A DNA stretch of 40,579 nt from Candidatus Onthocola gallistercoris (GTDB lineage Bacteria > Bacillota > Clostridia > Lachnospirales > Lachnospiraceae), in contig DVLT01000014.1 in NCBI GenBank assembly GCA_018715345.1, positions 1 to 40,579 of the forward strand, given 5' to 3'. Shown here one piece after another: positions 30,102 through 38,585 of this stretch; the first letter of the stretch is position 1, and each line of letters starts with the position of its first letter. A program made the translations under genes and the position numbers. The notes under the pieces are model-generated. The model had not been told where the DNA came from, made no database searches, and saw only the letters and a list, made by a program, of their open reading frames with translations.

Positions 30102-30130
30102 AGTATAAAGAATATACGACAATTTTTCAA
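30102..30130 (-). promoter_or_regulatory. Sigma-A promoter of efp
   Basis: On the minus strand TTGAAA (30125-30130) and TATACT (30102-30107) are 17 bases apart, overlapping the end of the upstream yqeG gene. A short hairpin AATGTT-GAA-AACATT lies just before the AAGGAGG ribosome binding site and might modulate access. Confidence 0.65.
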
Positions 30131-30639
30131 CTCTTTTTTTGTTTTGCCCGATGCTTTTTGTAGAAATGGAGCACCACCTTCTCAAAGGGACGCTTGAAAA
30201 GAACCTGGGGCACTTCCTTTTGGTTCACCGGTCTTACAAGGATGCTGTACATACCCGACCGTCTGGCTCCCCATATATCCGTGAAGATCTGATCCCCCAC
30301 AAACAGGATCTTATCCGCCGGCACGCCCATCAGAGCCGAAGCCTTGATAAAGCTTTCCCGCAAAGGTTTTTTTGCATTGCAGATCGTATAGGCATGGATC
30401 TCTTCATTGAACATATCCACCCTTTTCCCCCGGTTGTTGGAGATCAGTCCGCAGGCATAGCCCGTCTGATACAGCCGTTCAAACAACTGTTTCGCCCGAT
30501 CGTCTGCCGGCGCTCCATGGGGTACCAGCGTATTGTCAATGTCAAACAGAACCCCTCTGTATCCTTTTTTATATAAACGTTCATAAGGAATATCGTAAGC
30601 CGACCGGACCCATGCATCCGGATATAATTTTTCCATCAT
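30127..30639 (-). CDS. YqeG-family HAD phosphatase
   Basis: A 170-residue HAD-superfamily IIIA phosphatase of the YqeG type. Motif I is LFDIDNTLVP with D33 and D35, motif II is ISNNRG, and motif IV is VGDQIFTDIWGARR. Cellular substrate is not established; relatives act on phosphorylated lipids such as phosphatidylglycerophosphate or on small phosphates. I chose ATG at 30637-30639, with GGGAGG 9 bases upstream; the longer frame to 30666 overlaps cobQ. Last gene of the aroD-cobD-exoA-cobQ-yqeG run, followed by efp. Confidence 0.88.
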   Translation of the reverse strand: MMEKLYPDAWVRSAYDIPYERLYKKGYRGVLFDIDNTLVPHGAPADDRAKQLFERLYQTGYACGLISNNRGKRVDMFNEEIHAYTICNAKKPLRESFIKASALMGVPADKILFVGDQIFTDIWGARRSGMYSILVRPVNQKEVPQVLFKRPFEKVVLHFYKKHRAKQKKS

Positions 30640-30643
30640 CCCA

Positions 30644-32170
30644 TCATTCCTCCCGTTTCTTTCCATCCATCTCCAAAATACGATAGATGGTCTCCATATC
30701 CAAGGCCTGTCTTACGCCTTCGGCCAGTTTGTCATATTGTATTTCCTTATAGGCTTGCAGGGAAAGTCCGTTATCCTGATAGGAAAGATGCTTCTTCACC
30801 ATCATCGGTTCCAAAAAGTCTTTTAGGAAATCCGGATCGTCAAAAATACCATGGAGGTAGGTACCCCACACATTTGACGCCCGATCCCCCATGGCATCGA
30901 TCCTGCCATCGTCCAGCCGGATCATCGGAAACGCGTCTTTCCCCGGCCGACTGATGCCCATATGGATCTCATAACCGGACACACCATGGCCCTCCAGCTT
31001 TTGAAAAAGACCGGCGCTTTGCAGAACTTTCCCCTGTATACGGCTGCGGGTCTTTTCTCCTTTAAAGACAGTCTCCATGTCCAACAGCCCCATACCTGCC
31101 ATCTGTCCGCCGGCCTCCACTCCTTCCGGATCAGACAGGCTTTTCCCAAGCATCTGGAAGCCGCCGCATACGCCCACCACCGGTATATGGTGGTCCCGGT
31201 TGGCCTTAAGTATCGCTGCTTCCATGCCATTTTCCCGAAGCCAGAGCAGATCTTTCATCGTATTTTTACTGCCCGGTATCAAGATCAGATCCGGCCGTTG
31301 GCTGTTTTGGAGCAAAGCGGCTTTATCCGCATAACGCAGGCAGACATTTTCCAGCCGCTCGAAGGGAGTGAAATCCGTAAAATTGGAAATATGCGGCAGT
31401 CGGATAACGGCCACATCCAACCCTTCGCCGGACTTTTCCTTCACATGCAGATGATCCGACAGACTGTCCTCGTCATCCAGATCCACAGACAACATGGGTA
31501 CCACGCCCACCACCGGTATGTGGGTCAGATCTTCGATCATATGGAGTCCCGGTTTTAATATGTCCACGTCTCCCCGGAATTTGTTGATGACCAGACCCTT
31601 TATCCGTTTTTGCTCCGCCGGATCCAGAAGTTTGACTGTCCCATAGAGGGAGGCGAATACTCCGCCCCGGTCGATATCCCCTGCCAGAAGCACCGGGGCG
31701 TCCAGCATATCCGCCAATCCCATATTGACGATATCATTTTCTTTCAGATTGATCTCCGCAGGACTGCCTGCCCCTTCCACCACAATGATATCATGTTTAC
31801 CGGCAAGACGTTCATAAGCCGCCATGATATCCGGTATCAGCTTCTTTTTGTATTTAAAATAATCCGCTGCGCTCATCTGCCCCCGGATCTCGCCGCCCAC
31901 GATCACCTGGGAACCGGTATGGCTGGTGGGCTTTAACAGGATGGGATTCATATCCACCGACGGTTCGATGCCCGCTGCCTCTGCCTGCATCACTTGGGCC
32001 CGTCCCATCTCCAGCCCTTCCCTGGTGATAAAAGAGTTGAGCGCCATATTCTGGGATTTGAAAGGCGCCGCTTTATATCCGTCCTGACGAAAGATCCGGC
32101 ATAAGGCTGCAGCCAGGAAACTCTTCCCGGAATTGGACATGGTCCCTTGGATCATGATCACTTTTGCCAT
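30644..32170 (-). CDS. cobQ: Cobyric acid synthase
   Basis: CobQ/CbiP amidates four peripheral carboxylates of adenosylcobyrinic acid a,c-diamide using glutamine and ATP. The 508-residue protein has an N-terminal dethiobiotin-synthetase-like ATPase domain ([16 protein letters not shown], residues about 4-20) and a C-terminal class I-like glutamine amidotransferase domain with the nucleophile cysteine in [10 protein letters not shown] and the histidine in GTYLHGIF. I chose ATG at 32168-32170, with GGAGG upstream and overlapping the exoA stop by one base; the frame extends upstream without similarity. Works with CbiA, CbiB and CobD also encoded here. Confidence 0.97.
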   Translation of the reverse strand: MAKVIMIQGTMSNSGKSFLAAALCRIFRQDGYKAAPFKSQNMALNSFITREGLEMGRAQVMQAEAAGIEPSVDMNPILLKPTSHTGSQVIVGGEIRGQMSAADYFKYKKKLIPDIMAAYERLAGKHDIIVVEGAGSPAEINLKENDIVNMGLADMLDAPVLLAGDIDRGGVFASLYGTVKLLDPAEQKRIKGLVINKFRGDVDILKPGLHMIEDLTHIPVVGVVPMLSVDLDDEDSLSDHLHVKEKSGEGLDVAVIRLPHISNFTDFTPFERLENVCLRYADKAALLQNSQRPDLILIPGSKNTMKDLLWLRENGMEAAILKANRDHHIPVVGVCGGFQMLGKSLSDPEGVEAGGQMAGMGLLDMETVFKGEKTRSRIQGKVLQSAGLFQKLEGHGVSGYEIHMGISRPGKDAFPMIRLDDGRIDAMGDRASNVWGTYLHGIFDDPDFLKDFLEPMMVKKHLSYQDNGLSLQAYKEIQYDKLAEGVRQALDMETIYRILEMDGKKREE

Positions 32171-32928
32171 CACAGATCCTCCAGTACAAGTTCCACCGGA
32201 CAGTGATCCGAGCCAAAGATCTCCGGATGGATGGATGCATCTTTCAGCCGGCCTTTCAGACCTTCTGAGACAAGGAAATAATCGATACGCCATCCGGCAT
32301 TGTTCTTGCGGGCATTGAACCGGTAAGACCACCAGGAGTAGGCGCCGGTCACATCCGGATAAAAATACCGGAACGTATCAATGAAGCCTGCTCCCAAAAG
32401 TTCTGTCATCTTTGCCCGTTCTTCATCACTGAACCCGGCATTTTTACGGTTGGTCTTGGGATTTTTCAGGTCGATCTCTTCATGGGCCACATTCATATCG
32501 CCACAGGCGATCACCGGTTTATCCTGTTCCAATTTCTTCAGATGATCCCGAAACGCATCTTCCCACTCCATCCGGTAGGGAAGTCTTGCCAGCCCCTCCT
32601 TTGAATTGGGCGTATAGACATTGACCAGATAAAAATCGTCAAATTCCAATGTGATGACCCGTCCTTCCGTGTCATGCTCCTCAATGCCCATACCATATCG
32701 GACAGACAGGGGTTCTTTTTTGGTAAATACCGCCGTTCCCGAATAGCCTTTTCTCTGGGCATAGTTCCAATACATATGATAACCGGGCAGCGAAAGATCG
32801 ATCTGCCCCTCCTGCAGTTTTGTCTCCTGGATGGAAAATATATCCGCATCCAATGTCTCAAAACTTTCCACAAACCCTTTATTGACAGCGGCCCTCAAGC
32901 CGTTCACATTCCATGATACCAGTTTCAC
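32170..32928 (-). CDS. exoA: Exodeoxyribonuclease III / AP endonuclease
   Basis: An ExoIII-type apurinic/apyrimidinic endonuclease for base excision repair. The 252-residue protein has [10 protein letters not shown] with N7, QETKL with the metal-binding E35, [16 protein letters not shown], and the C-terminal GSDHCPV with the catalytic aspartate-histidine. Length is normal. It lies between cobD (overlap of 4 bases) and cobQ (overlap of one base) in what looks like one transcript, an odd placement for a repair gene among cobamide genes. Confidence 0.97.
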   Translation of the reverse strand: MKLVSWNVNGLRAAVNKGFVESFETLDADIFSIQETKLQEGQIDLSLPGYHMYWNYAQRKGYSGTAVFTKKEPLSVRYGMGIEEHDTEGRVITLEFDDFYLVNVYTPNSKEGLARLPYRMEWEDAFRDHLKKLEQDKPVIACGDMNVAHEEIDLKNPKTNRKNAGFSDEERAKMTELLGAGFIDTFRYFYPDVTGAYSWWSYRFNARKNNAGWRIDYFLVSEGLKGRLKDASIHPEIFGSDHCPVELVLEDL

Positions 32929-34022
32929 GCATCCATCTCCTTTCTGTCCGCCTCTTCCGGCCGCAATATTTCATCCAGACTCCTGACCAGATATCGATCA
33001 TCTTCAGGGGTACGGATCCCGATCCGATAATAATCCCTTCCCAGGTTATCATAGTTGCTGCATGTGCGTATCATGATCCCTTTTGCCAGAAGTTTTTCAT
33101 AAAGTCTTTCCTCTCCCGGTACTCTGAAAAGAAGATAATTGGCTTTGCCATGGACCACAGAAATCCCCAGAGATTCCAGCGAGGTTATAAGGAACGCCCG
33201 CTCCTTTGACACACATGCAACCACCTTTTCCACGTAATCGTCACATTCCAATGCCGCAAGGCCGGCAGCTTCCGCCACACAGTTCACATTCCAGTCACAG
33301 CCGAACCGATCCGCCATCCGGCACAGATCGCTATCCGAACAAAGCATATACCCCAGCCTCAGTCCGGCGATCCCGAACATTTTTGTGAAAGATTTCAAGA
33401 TGACCATGCCCGGATATGCCGGCAGAAATTTTTCCATAGAATAGTCTTTCCCATTTTCCGCAAATTCCAGAAAGCATTCATCGATCAGCAGCAAAGTATG
33501 TGTCAAGGCACATTTCCCGGCGATCTTTATCATAAGATCCCTCGGGATCAGCTGTCCGGTGGGGTTATTGGGATTGCACAAAATGACCAGATCCGTCCGC
33601 TCGGTTATCCGATCCAATATGTCCTCCCGGACCATAAAATCTTTATGATCCACCCTGTACCGTTCAATATCCCCTGTCACACAGCAAAGCGCCGATGCAT
33701 ATTCCACAAATGTGGGCGCCAGGATCAACGCTTTCTTTGGTTTCAAGGCAAATACCAGCCGAAATATGAGATCCGATGCGCCATTTCCACAGCAGACCCA
33801 TGATTCCGGTATATGATGTTTACGGCCTATAGCCTGGTTCAATCGCCTTTTGCTCAGATCCGGATACAATCCGGCCTGTCCAAGGCTCTCATACATGGCC
33901 GTTTTGATCTTTTCAGGAATGCCAAGGGGGGTGACGTTCACAGAAAAATCCAGCAGCATATCCGGCGCAATGCCGGACAAGTGACTGGCTCCCAGGATAT
34001 CGCCTCCATGTTCCATCTCCAT
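32925..34022 (-). CDS. cobD: Threonine-phosphate decarboxylase CobD (HisC-like PLP enzyme)
   Basis: A 365-residue fold-type I PLP enzyme. It shows LDFSVNVTPLGIP near the N-terminus (the family's FSxNxNPLG region), CNPNNPTGQ, DECFLEF, and the PLP lysine in SFTKMFGIAGLRLGY. CobD makes (R)-1-amino-2-propanol phosphate from L-threonine phosphate, the cobamide linker. HisC (histidinol-phosphate aminotransferase) is the main alternative, but clustering with cobQ, cbiA and cbiB favours CobD. AGGAGG precedes the ATG. It lies 33 bases after aroD and overlaps exoA by 4 bases. Confidence 0.9.
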   Translation of the reverse strand: MEMEHGGDILGASHLSGIAPDMLLDFSVNVTPLGIPEKIKTAMYESLGQAGLYPDLSKRRLNQAIGRKHHIPESWVCCGNGASDLIFRLVFALKPKKALILAPTFVEYASALCCVTGDIERYRVDHKDFMVREDILDRITERTDLVILCNPNNPTGQLIPRDLMIKIAGKCALTHTLLLIDECFLEFAENGKDYSMEKFLPAYPGMVILKSFTKMFGIAGLRLGYMLCSDSDLCRMADRFGCDWNVNCVAEAAGLAALECDDYVEKVVACVSKERAFLITSLESLGISVVHGKANYLLFRVPGEERLYEKLLAKGIMIRTCSNYDNLGRDYYRIGIRTPEDDRYLVRSLDEILRPEEADRKEMDA

Positions 34023-34055
34023 ATGTCATCCTCCTGTCTCAACTTCAAGTCATTT

Positions 34056-34838
34056 TTAAGACTGGCTCATCGTCTGGTGAATGGCCTCCAACACCTCTTG
34101 CAGTTTTAAAGCCTCCATCTGACCTGGCGCTGACGCTTTGGCGCCGGTGCCAAAGGTCATATCCGCCCCAAAGGTTTCCCCGCACAACCGGCTCACCAAT
34201 CCCAAAGCCCCCATGGACATGGTCACCAGGGGTTTACAAATATCTGATTCCCGTACTTTGACCGTGGCTTTTAAAAGGGTCAGCACATCTTCCCTCGAAT
34301 GGGGCATGACGGCCATCTTTAATATATCTGCTCCCGCTTTATCCATGGCCCTCAGCCTTTCCACGATCCGCCCCTCTTCCGGTGTTTTGACAAAATCGTG
34401 GTTGGAAGCCAATACCGCCGCTCCCTTTCCCTGGATGTGGGTGATCAGTTCCCGGATCCTTTCAGAAATCTGCCAGCCATCCATAAACACTTCCACATCG
34501 ATCACATCACAAAACCCACTGTCCGCTGCTGTTTTTAAAAGACTTTCATAATCTTGAAAAGATATCGCCCTTTCACCGCCTTCATGGCTGGTACGGAACG
34601 TGAACAACAGCGGTTTGTCTCCCAGGATCAGCCGCAGGCTTTCCCATACCGGACTGATCTGTCCCTTCTCCAGGATCTGCGCAAACGCATCCGCCCGAAA
34701 CTCGATCAGGTCAGAGGGGGCCGCCGCCGCGATCCGGGCCTGCCTGAGGATCTCTTCTTTATCTTTTCCCATCACGGGTATGCATATCTTTGGCCGTCCC
34801 TCCCCCAATGTGACGTCTCTTATCTTCAATGGATACAT
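34056..34838 (-). CDS. aroD: 3-dehydroquinate dehydratase, type I
   Basis: Type I dehydroquinase, the Schiff-base enzyme converting 3-dehydroquinate to 3-dehydroshikimate. The 260-residue protein has E46 and R48 in IEFRAD, H146 in SNHDF, and Schiff-base lysine K173 in ILKMAVMP, offset by 3 from the Salmonella residues H143 and K170. I chose ATG at 34836-34838, because AGGAGG is 7 bases upstream; the GTG two codons earlier is too close. First gene of the minus-strand operon, divergent from the ydiB-type dehydrogenase that acts on its product. Confidence 0.97.
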   Translation of the reverse strand: MYPLKIRDVTLGEGRPKICIPVMGKDKEEILRQARIAAAAPSDLIEFRADAFAQILEKGQISPVWESLRLILGDKPLLFTFRTSHEGGERAISFQDYESLLKTAADSGFCDVIDVEVFMDGWQISERIRELITHIQGKGAAVLASNHDFVKTPEEGRIVERLRAMDKAGADILKMAVMPHSREDVLTLLKATVKVRESDICKPLVTMSMGALGLVSRLCGETFGADMTFGTGAKASAPGQMEALKLQEVLEAIHQTMSQS

Positions 34839-34875
34839 CTCCACACCTCCTGCGCATTGACTTTTCTTTCCATTT

Positions 34876-34904
34876 ATTCTAATATTTTAATAGCAATTTT
34901 TCAA
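34876..34904 (-). promoter_or_regulatory. Sigma-A promoter of the aroD-yqeG operon
   Basis: On the minus strand TTGAAA (34899-34904) and TAGAAT (34876-34881) are 17 bases apart, with a leader of about 30 bases. The rest of the 34839-34964 gap holds an imperfect CGCG-TCC/GGA-C-CGCG hairpin (about 34925-34946) before the ribosome binding site of the plus-strand gene. I found no clear plus-strand promoter. Confidence 0.6.
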
Positions 34905-34964
34905 TAGAAACACGTTTTTTACATCGCGTCCCTTTACAGGACCGCGGAAAGGAGTCTGTGATAT

Positions 34965-35831
34965 ATGAGCTATGAAATCACCGGCCATACCGTACTGACG
35001 GGGCTTTTAGGCAGCCCTGTGGCCCACAGCGTTTCACCTATGATGCATAACGAATCTTTTAAAGTCCTTGGTCTTGATTATGCTTACCTGGCCTTTGATG
35101 TGGATACACAACATTTAAAAACCGCCGTGGAAGGTCTGAAAGTCTTGGGAGTGCGGGGCTTTAATCTGACCATGCCGGACAAAAACCTCATGGCCGATTA
35201 CTGTGACAGGCTGTCTCCTGCCGCCGAGATCATCGGCGCGGTCAATACCGTGGTCAACGATAACGGTATCCTTACCGGCCATACCACCGACGGCATCGGT
35301 TATATGGAAGCGGCCAAAGATGCCGGTTACGACCTGACCGGAAAAACCATGACATTACTCGGCGGCGGCGGAGCAGCCACCGCCATCTGTGTCCAGGCGG
35401 CCATTGACGGTCTGAAAAAAATCCATGTTCTCAACCGGAAAGATACGTTCTTCCCAAGACTCCAGTCTCTGGTGGATAAGATCAACGAAAGGACTGCCTG
35501 TCAGGTGCTTCTCCACGACTTGGCAGATGAGCGGTGCCTTGCCGACTGTATCGGTGAAAGCCATATCCTGACCAATGCCACATCTGTTGGCATGGCTCCC
35601 AATACCCAGGATTGCCTGATCCGAGATCCGGGCATACTCCGTCCGGAATTGATCGTCTCCGATGTGATCTATAATCCCCGGGAAACCCGGCTGCTGCGCA
35701 TGGCCCGCGAGAAAGGCTGCGCCACATTTAATGGCATGTACATGCTCCTCTATCAAGGCGCTGCCGCCTTTAAACTGTGGACTGGCCAAGACATGCCTAT
35801 TTCCCATATCAAGCAAAAATACTTTTCTTAA
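34965..35831 (+). CDS. ydiB: Shikimate/quinate dehydrogenase, YdiB-like
   Basis: A 288-residue member of the shikimate dehydrogenase family. It shows SVSPMMHNE at about residues 22-30, catalytic lysine K73 in NLTMPDKNL, D109 in TTDG, and the dinucleotide loop LLGGGGAATA at about 131-140. It resembles E. coli YdiB more than AroE (GKTMTLLGGGGAATAICVQAA, NRKDTFF, LLYQGAAAFKLWTGQD), so it may use quinate as well as shikimate, and NAD as well as NADP. AAAGGAG precedes the ATG. It is divergent from aroD, as a pair reminiscent of the ydiB-aroD cluster of E. coli. A strong terminator follows. Confidence 0.93.
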   Translation: MSYEITGHTVLTGLLGSPVAHSVSPMMHNESFKVLGLDYAYLAFDVDTQHLKTAVEGLKVLGVRGFNLTMPDKNLMADYCDRLSPAAEIIGAVNTVVNDNGILTGHTTDGIGYMEAAKDAGYDLTGKTMTLLGGGGAATAICVQAAIDGLKKIHVLNRKDTFFPRLQSLVDKINERTACQVLLHDLADERCLADCIGESHILTNATSVGMAPNTQDCLIRDPGILRPELIVSDVIYNPRETRLLRMAREKGCATFNGMYMLLYQGAAAFKLWTGQDMPISHIKQKYFS

Positions 35832-35847
35832 ACCTGGCCGATACGTT

Positions 35848-35895
35848 AAAACACAGCTGACTGGAAAACACTTTTCCGGATACAGCTGTGTTTTT
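35848..35895 (+). terminator. Terminator after the shikimate dehydrogenase gene
   Basis: AAAACACAGCTG (35848-35859) pairs with CAGCTGTGTTTT (35883-35894), with an inner stem GGAAAA-CAC-TTTTCC (35863-35877), followed by a T-run. The A-run on the left means it may also end the convergent transcript from the udk-like gene. Confidence 0.88.
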
Positions 35896-35940
35896 CTTTC
35901 CGATTTACTCTGGCCCATCTATCTGAAAAAAGTCCCCATC

Positions 35941-36537
35941 CTATTCTCCCTTTTGAGAAACCAGATGATGATCCGCTTTTTCCCGTATTTTAAAACATTC
36001 AAAATACTTTTCTTCCATGGGGATCCACTTTTGCTCGAACACTTTCTCCGATTCTCTGCCATTGCGCCGAAGGATGCGTTCTTTCTGCTCTTCCGGATCC
36101 ACATCGCAGAAAATACGAAAATCCGCATAGTCGCCAAAAACGGGATGATTGCTGTAGGAGCCTTCCACAATACGGTAACGGCTGTTTTCCACCGATCGTT
36201 TCCCGCTATAACGCATCTGCACACAATCAAAGATCCGATAGTCGAACCTTCTGTTTTCCCTCAAATGGGGTAACACTTCTCTGGAAAACCGTTCATAATG
36301 TACATTTCCTCCCGGCTCGTCCAGTCTTTCAACGGTCCGCAGCATACCTGGCAGGAAAAAATCATCCATATGTATCACACTGGCGCCAAGCAACTGGGAC
36401 AGTCTGGCCGCCAACGTGGTTTTTCCCGCAGCCGCCCTTCCATCCACCGATATGATCCATATTTTATCATCGGATGTGCCTATGCCTCTTTTCTCCATAG
36501 CCTGCACGATATCTTGTACCATTCTATCCATATCCAT
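35941..36537 (-). CDS. Uridine-kinase-like P-loop NTPase
   Basis: A 198-residue P-loop kinase of the uridine kinase/phosphoribulokinase superfamily. The P-loop is DGRAAAGKTT at about residues 32-41, the substrate-binding segment is HMDDFFLP at about 56-63, and DVDPEEQKERILRRNG is the lid region. Uridine phosphorylation is a family-level guess; the true substrate is unknown. It lies 4 bases after the DUF3842 gene, as the last gene of the panE-cbiA-cbiB-aroK run. The ribosome binding site GGGAAG is weak, suggesting coupling. Confidence 0.82.
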   Translation of the reverse strand: MDMDRMVQDIVQAMEKRGIGTSDDKIWIISVDGRAAAGKTTLAARLSQLLGASVIHMDDFFLPGMLRTVERLDEPGGNVHYERFSREVLPHLRENRRFDYRIFDCVQMRYSGKRSVENSRYRIVEGSYSNHPVFGDYADFRIFCDVDPEEQKERILRRNGRESEKVFEQKWIPMEEKYFECFKIREKADHHLVSQKGE

Positions 36538-36541
36538 AAGA

Positions 36542-36961
36542 TCACTTCCCGCTTTCTGAAAGAATCTTTGCCACTTCTTCGATCACCTGTGGCATCAGTT
36601 TTCCCAAAGCCAGCTCAGACACACCCACGACCACATTATCACAGTGATTGACCGGGATCAATATTCTCTTTGCCATACTCTGTCCCACGGCCACTGCCAT
36701 CGCAGACGTGATCTCCCCACAGAGGGCATCAGCGATCACGATCCCGATAGGTCCGATGATCATATCGGCTTTACGACACCCCACCAACACCGCATTCTCG
36801 CCGGTGGCTGCCTGATCGGCTCCGGCTTTCAACATGGCTTGGGTGGCTGCGCTGTTCGTTCCAACGGCTGTTACCTGCACCTGTGGAAAATGATCTTTCA
36901 CAGCGGAGACCAGTTGCCTGCCAATGCCGCCCCCCTGTCCGTCAATAACCAATATCGTCAT
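36542..36961 (-). CDS. DUF3842 family protein
   Basis: A 139-residue protein of the DUF3842 type, with a Rossmann-like start ILVIDGQGGGIGRQLV, then VGTNSAATQAMLKAGADQAATGENA, and IIGPIGIVIADALCGEITSAMA. The glycine-rich loop suggests nucleotide or dinucleotide binding, but function is not known. The ATG overlaps the aroK stop by 4 bases. The protein is soluble, with no signal peptide. Confidence 0.85.
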   Translation of the reverse strand: MTILVIDGQGGGIGRQLVSAVKDHFPQVQVTAVGTNSAATQAMLKAGADQAATGENAVLVGCRKADMIIGPIGIVIADALCGEITSAMAVAVGQSMAKRILIPVNHCDNVVVGVSELALGKLMPQVIEEVAKILSESGK

Positions 36962-37476
36962 ACCAAACCTCCAATACGTTCCACTATTTCTCCGGCAATA
37001 TCCGCCGGCTTTCTGTGATCTGTTGCCACAGTGATATCCGCGGCAGCTTCATACCGTTCCCGGCGTATATCCATCAATTCCCGGATACCCTCCACATGTT
37101 TCCTGCCTTGGAGCAGCGGGCGGTCATCATTATCCTTCACCCGTTCCAGTATGGTCTCCGGCCGAGCTGTCAAAAGTACCACTTTGCCCGCTTCTTTCAT
37201 TTTCTGTCGGTTTTCCTCCCGCAGTGCCATCCCGCCGCCGCAGGAAATGATATAACCTTTTTTTACCTTCAGTTCCTCCAATAACCGGGTCTCCCGATCC
37301 CGGAAATAGGTCTCGCCTTTTTCTTCAAATATACTGGAGATGGACATGCCCTCCAAAGCCGCTATATACGCGTCCGTATCCATTTCTTCCATTGGCAAAA
37401 GGGACGCCAATGCTTTCGATACTGTTGTCTTTCCGGTTCCCATAAATCCGATCAAAAATATATTTTCCGCCTTCAT
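36958..37476 (-). CDS. aroK: Shikimate kinase
   Basis: A 172-residue shikimate kinase. The P-loop GFMGTGKTT is at residues 10-18, the substrate aspartate lies in DTD at 33-35, R59 is in FRDRE, SCGGGMAL lies near 77, and the lid region around DNDDRPLLQG is present. It phosphorylates shikimate at the 3-hydroxyl. I chose ATG at 37474-37476 with GGAGG upstream; the open frame continues to 37617 without similarity and overlaps cbiB. Seventy-four bases separate it from cbiB and it overlaps the DUF3842 gene by 4 bases. Confidence 0.97.
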   Translation of the reverse strand: MKAENIFLIGFMGTGKTTVSKALASLLPMEEMDTDAYIAALEGMSISSIFEEKGETYFRDRETRLLEELKVKKGYIISCGGGMALREENRQKMKEAGKVVLLTARPETILERVKDNDDRPLLQGRKHVEGIRELMDIRRERYEAAADITVATDHRKPADIAGEIVERIGGLV

Positions 37477-37550
37477 TGTTCCTCCATATCTTAAAATGCC
37501 TTTCTTTTGCCTGCGCAGCCGATACCCTGGCCATACATCCCCGGTGGCAG

Positions 37551-38585
37551 CTACAAAAGATTTTGCGCAAATCGTCCCGCCAACGCCATAAATTCCGCCA
37601 GCGTCAGGCATAGCCATCCTGATCTGTACATGAGCCGTAGGCTGTCTTTTATATGCTTTTTCTCCGCTTTCCTGGCCGGATCGCCAAGGGTGGGCTTTTC
37701 CACCGGCTTGCCAAAATAATCATGGGTCCCGCCCAGCTGGATGCCCAATGCTCCAGCACAGGCGCTTTCTGTCTGGGCGCTGTTGGGACTTAAATGGGCC
37801 AAACGATCCCTTTTAAACACCTTCCATGCTCCCCGTCCATCATAGCCGAAAAAAGCAGCGACGACCATGGACAGTCCGCATAACCGGGCCGGGATAAAGT
37901 TGGCCACGTCATCTGTTATCGCTGATGTCCGGCCAAACCACTTATATCTTTCATTCCGATATCCCACCATGGAATCCAACGTATTCACCGCCTTGTAGGC
38001 AAATCCCAACGGGGCGCCAAAAGGCAGGAATATCAGTCCCAACGCCATATAAAACAGCGGCGACGCCACGCCGTCTGTGGTATTTTCCGCCACCGTTTCC
38101 ACAGTGGCTTTGACCACTTCCTCCTTTGACAGATCCTGTGTGTCTCTGCCCACAAGCCAGGAAAGCTTTTTTCTGGCGTCTGAAAGGTCGTTTTCTTTAA
38201 GCGCCCCATAGACTTTCAATGCTTCCTTTTTTAGACATCCCATGGCCAGTATCTGATACATCCAGAACGCATCCAGCGCCATCGCCAGACCTTCACCCCA
38301 GGTTTTTACCGGGCCGGTGAAACGGAGCAGTATGTCCGGTAAAGGCAGACGCCACCAGGTGAGCGCTTCCAATATGACGAATGGCAGTATGAAGGAAGGA
38401 AGGACCGTCAAGGGTACAAGCCATCTTCCTGCCGTCCGCTCCCCTTTATCCGATGGGGGGAAATATTTTCTGAGCCGCCTTTCCAGAAAAGAAATCCACT
38501 TTCCAATGAGACGGACCGGATGATACAGCCAATAGGGGTCTCCAAAAAAGATATCTGCTATGAATGCCGCAAATAACCGTATCAT
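37551..38585 (-). CDS. cbiB: Adenosylcobinamide-phosphate synthase CbiB
   Basis: CbiB/CobD joins adenosylcobyric acid to aminopropanol phosphate, giving cobinamide phosphate. The 344-residue integral membrane protein begins IADIFFGDPYWLYHPVRLIGKWI, and contains VETVAENTTDGVASPLFYMALG, AYKAVNTLDSMVGYRNERY, and DDVANFIPARL, all family hallmarks, with about five hydrophobic segments. The start overlaps the cbiA stop by 4 bases. Its aminopropanol phosphate comes from CobD (32925-34022) and its cobyric acid from CobQ. Confidence 0.97.
   Translation of the reverse strand: MIRLFAAFIADIFFGDPYWLYHPVRLIGKWISFLERRLRKYFPPSDKGERTAGRWLVPLTVLPSFILPFVILEALTWWRLPLPDILLRFTGPVKTWGEGLAMALDAFWMYQILAMGCLKKEALKVYGALKENDLSDARKKLSWLVGRDTQDLSKEEVVKATVETVAENTTDGVASPLFYMALGLIFLPFGAPLGFAYKAVNTLDSMVGYRNERYKWFGRTSAITDDVANFIPARLCGLSMVVAAFFGYDGRGAWKVFKRDRLAHLSPNSAQTESACAGALGIQLGGTHDYFGKPVEKPTLGDPARKAEKKHIKDSLRLMYRSGWLCLTLAEFMALAGRFAQNLL

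Noticed and set aside
32171..32332. Longer cobQ start inside exoA
   Set aside because: It would overlap exoA by more than 150 bases in another frame, and the true GGAGG-preceded ATG at 32168-32170 matches CobQ N-termini.
37477..37617. Longer shikimate kinase start
   Set aside because: The added residues overlap cbiB and resemble nothing; GGAGG precedes the ATG at 37474-37476.
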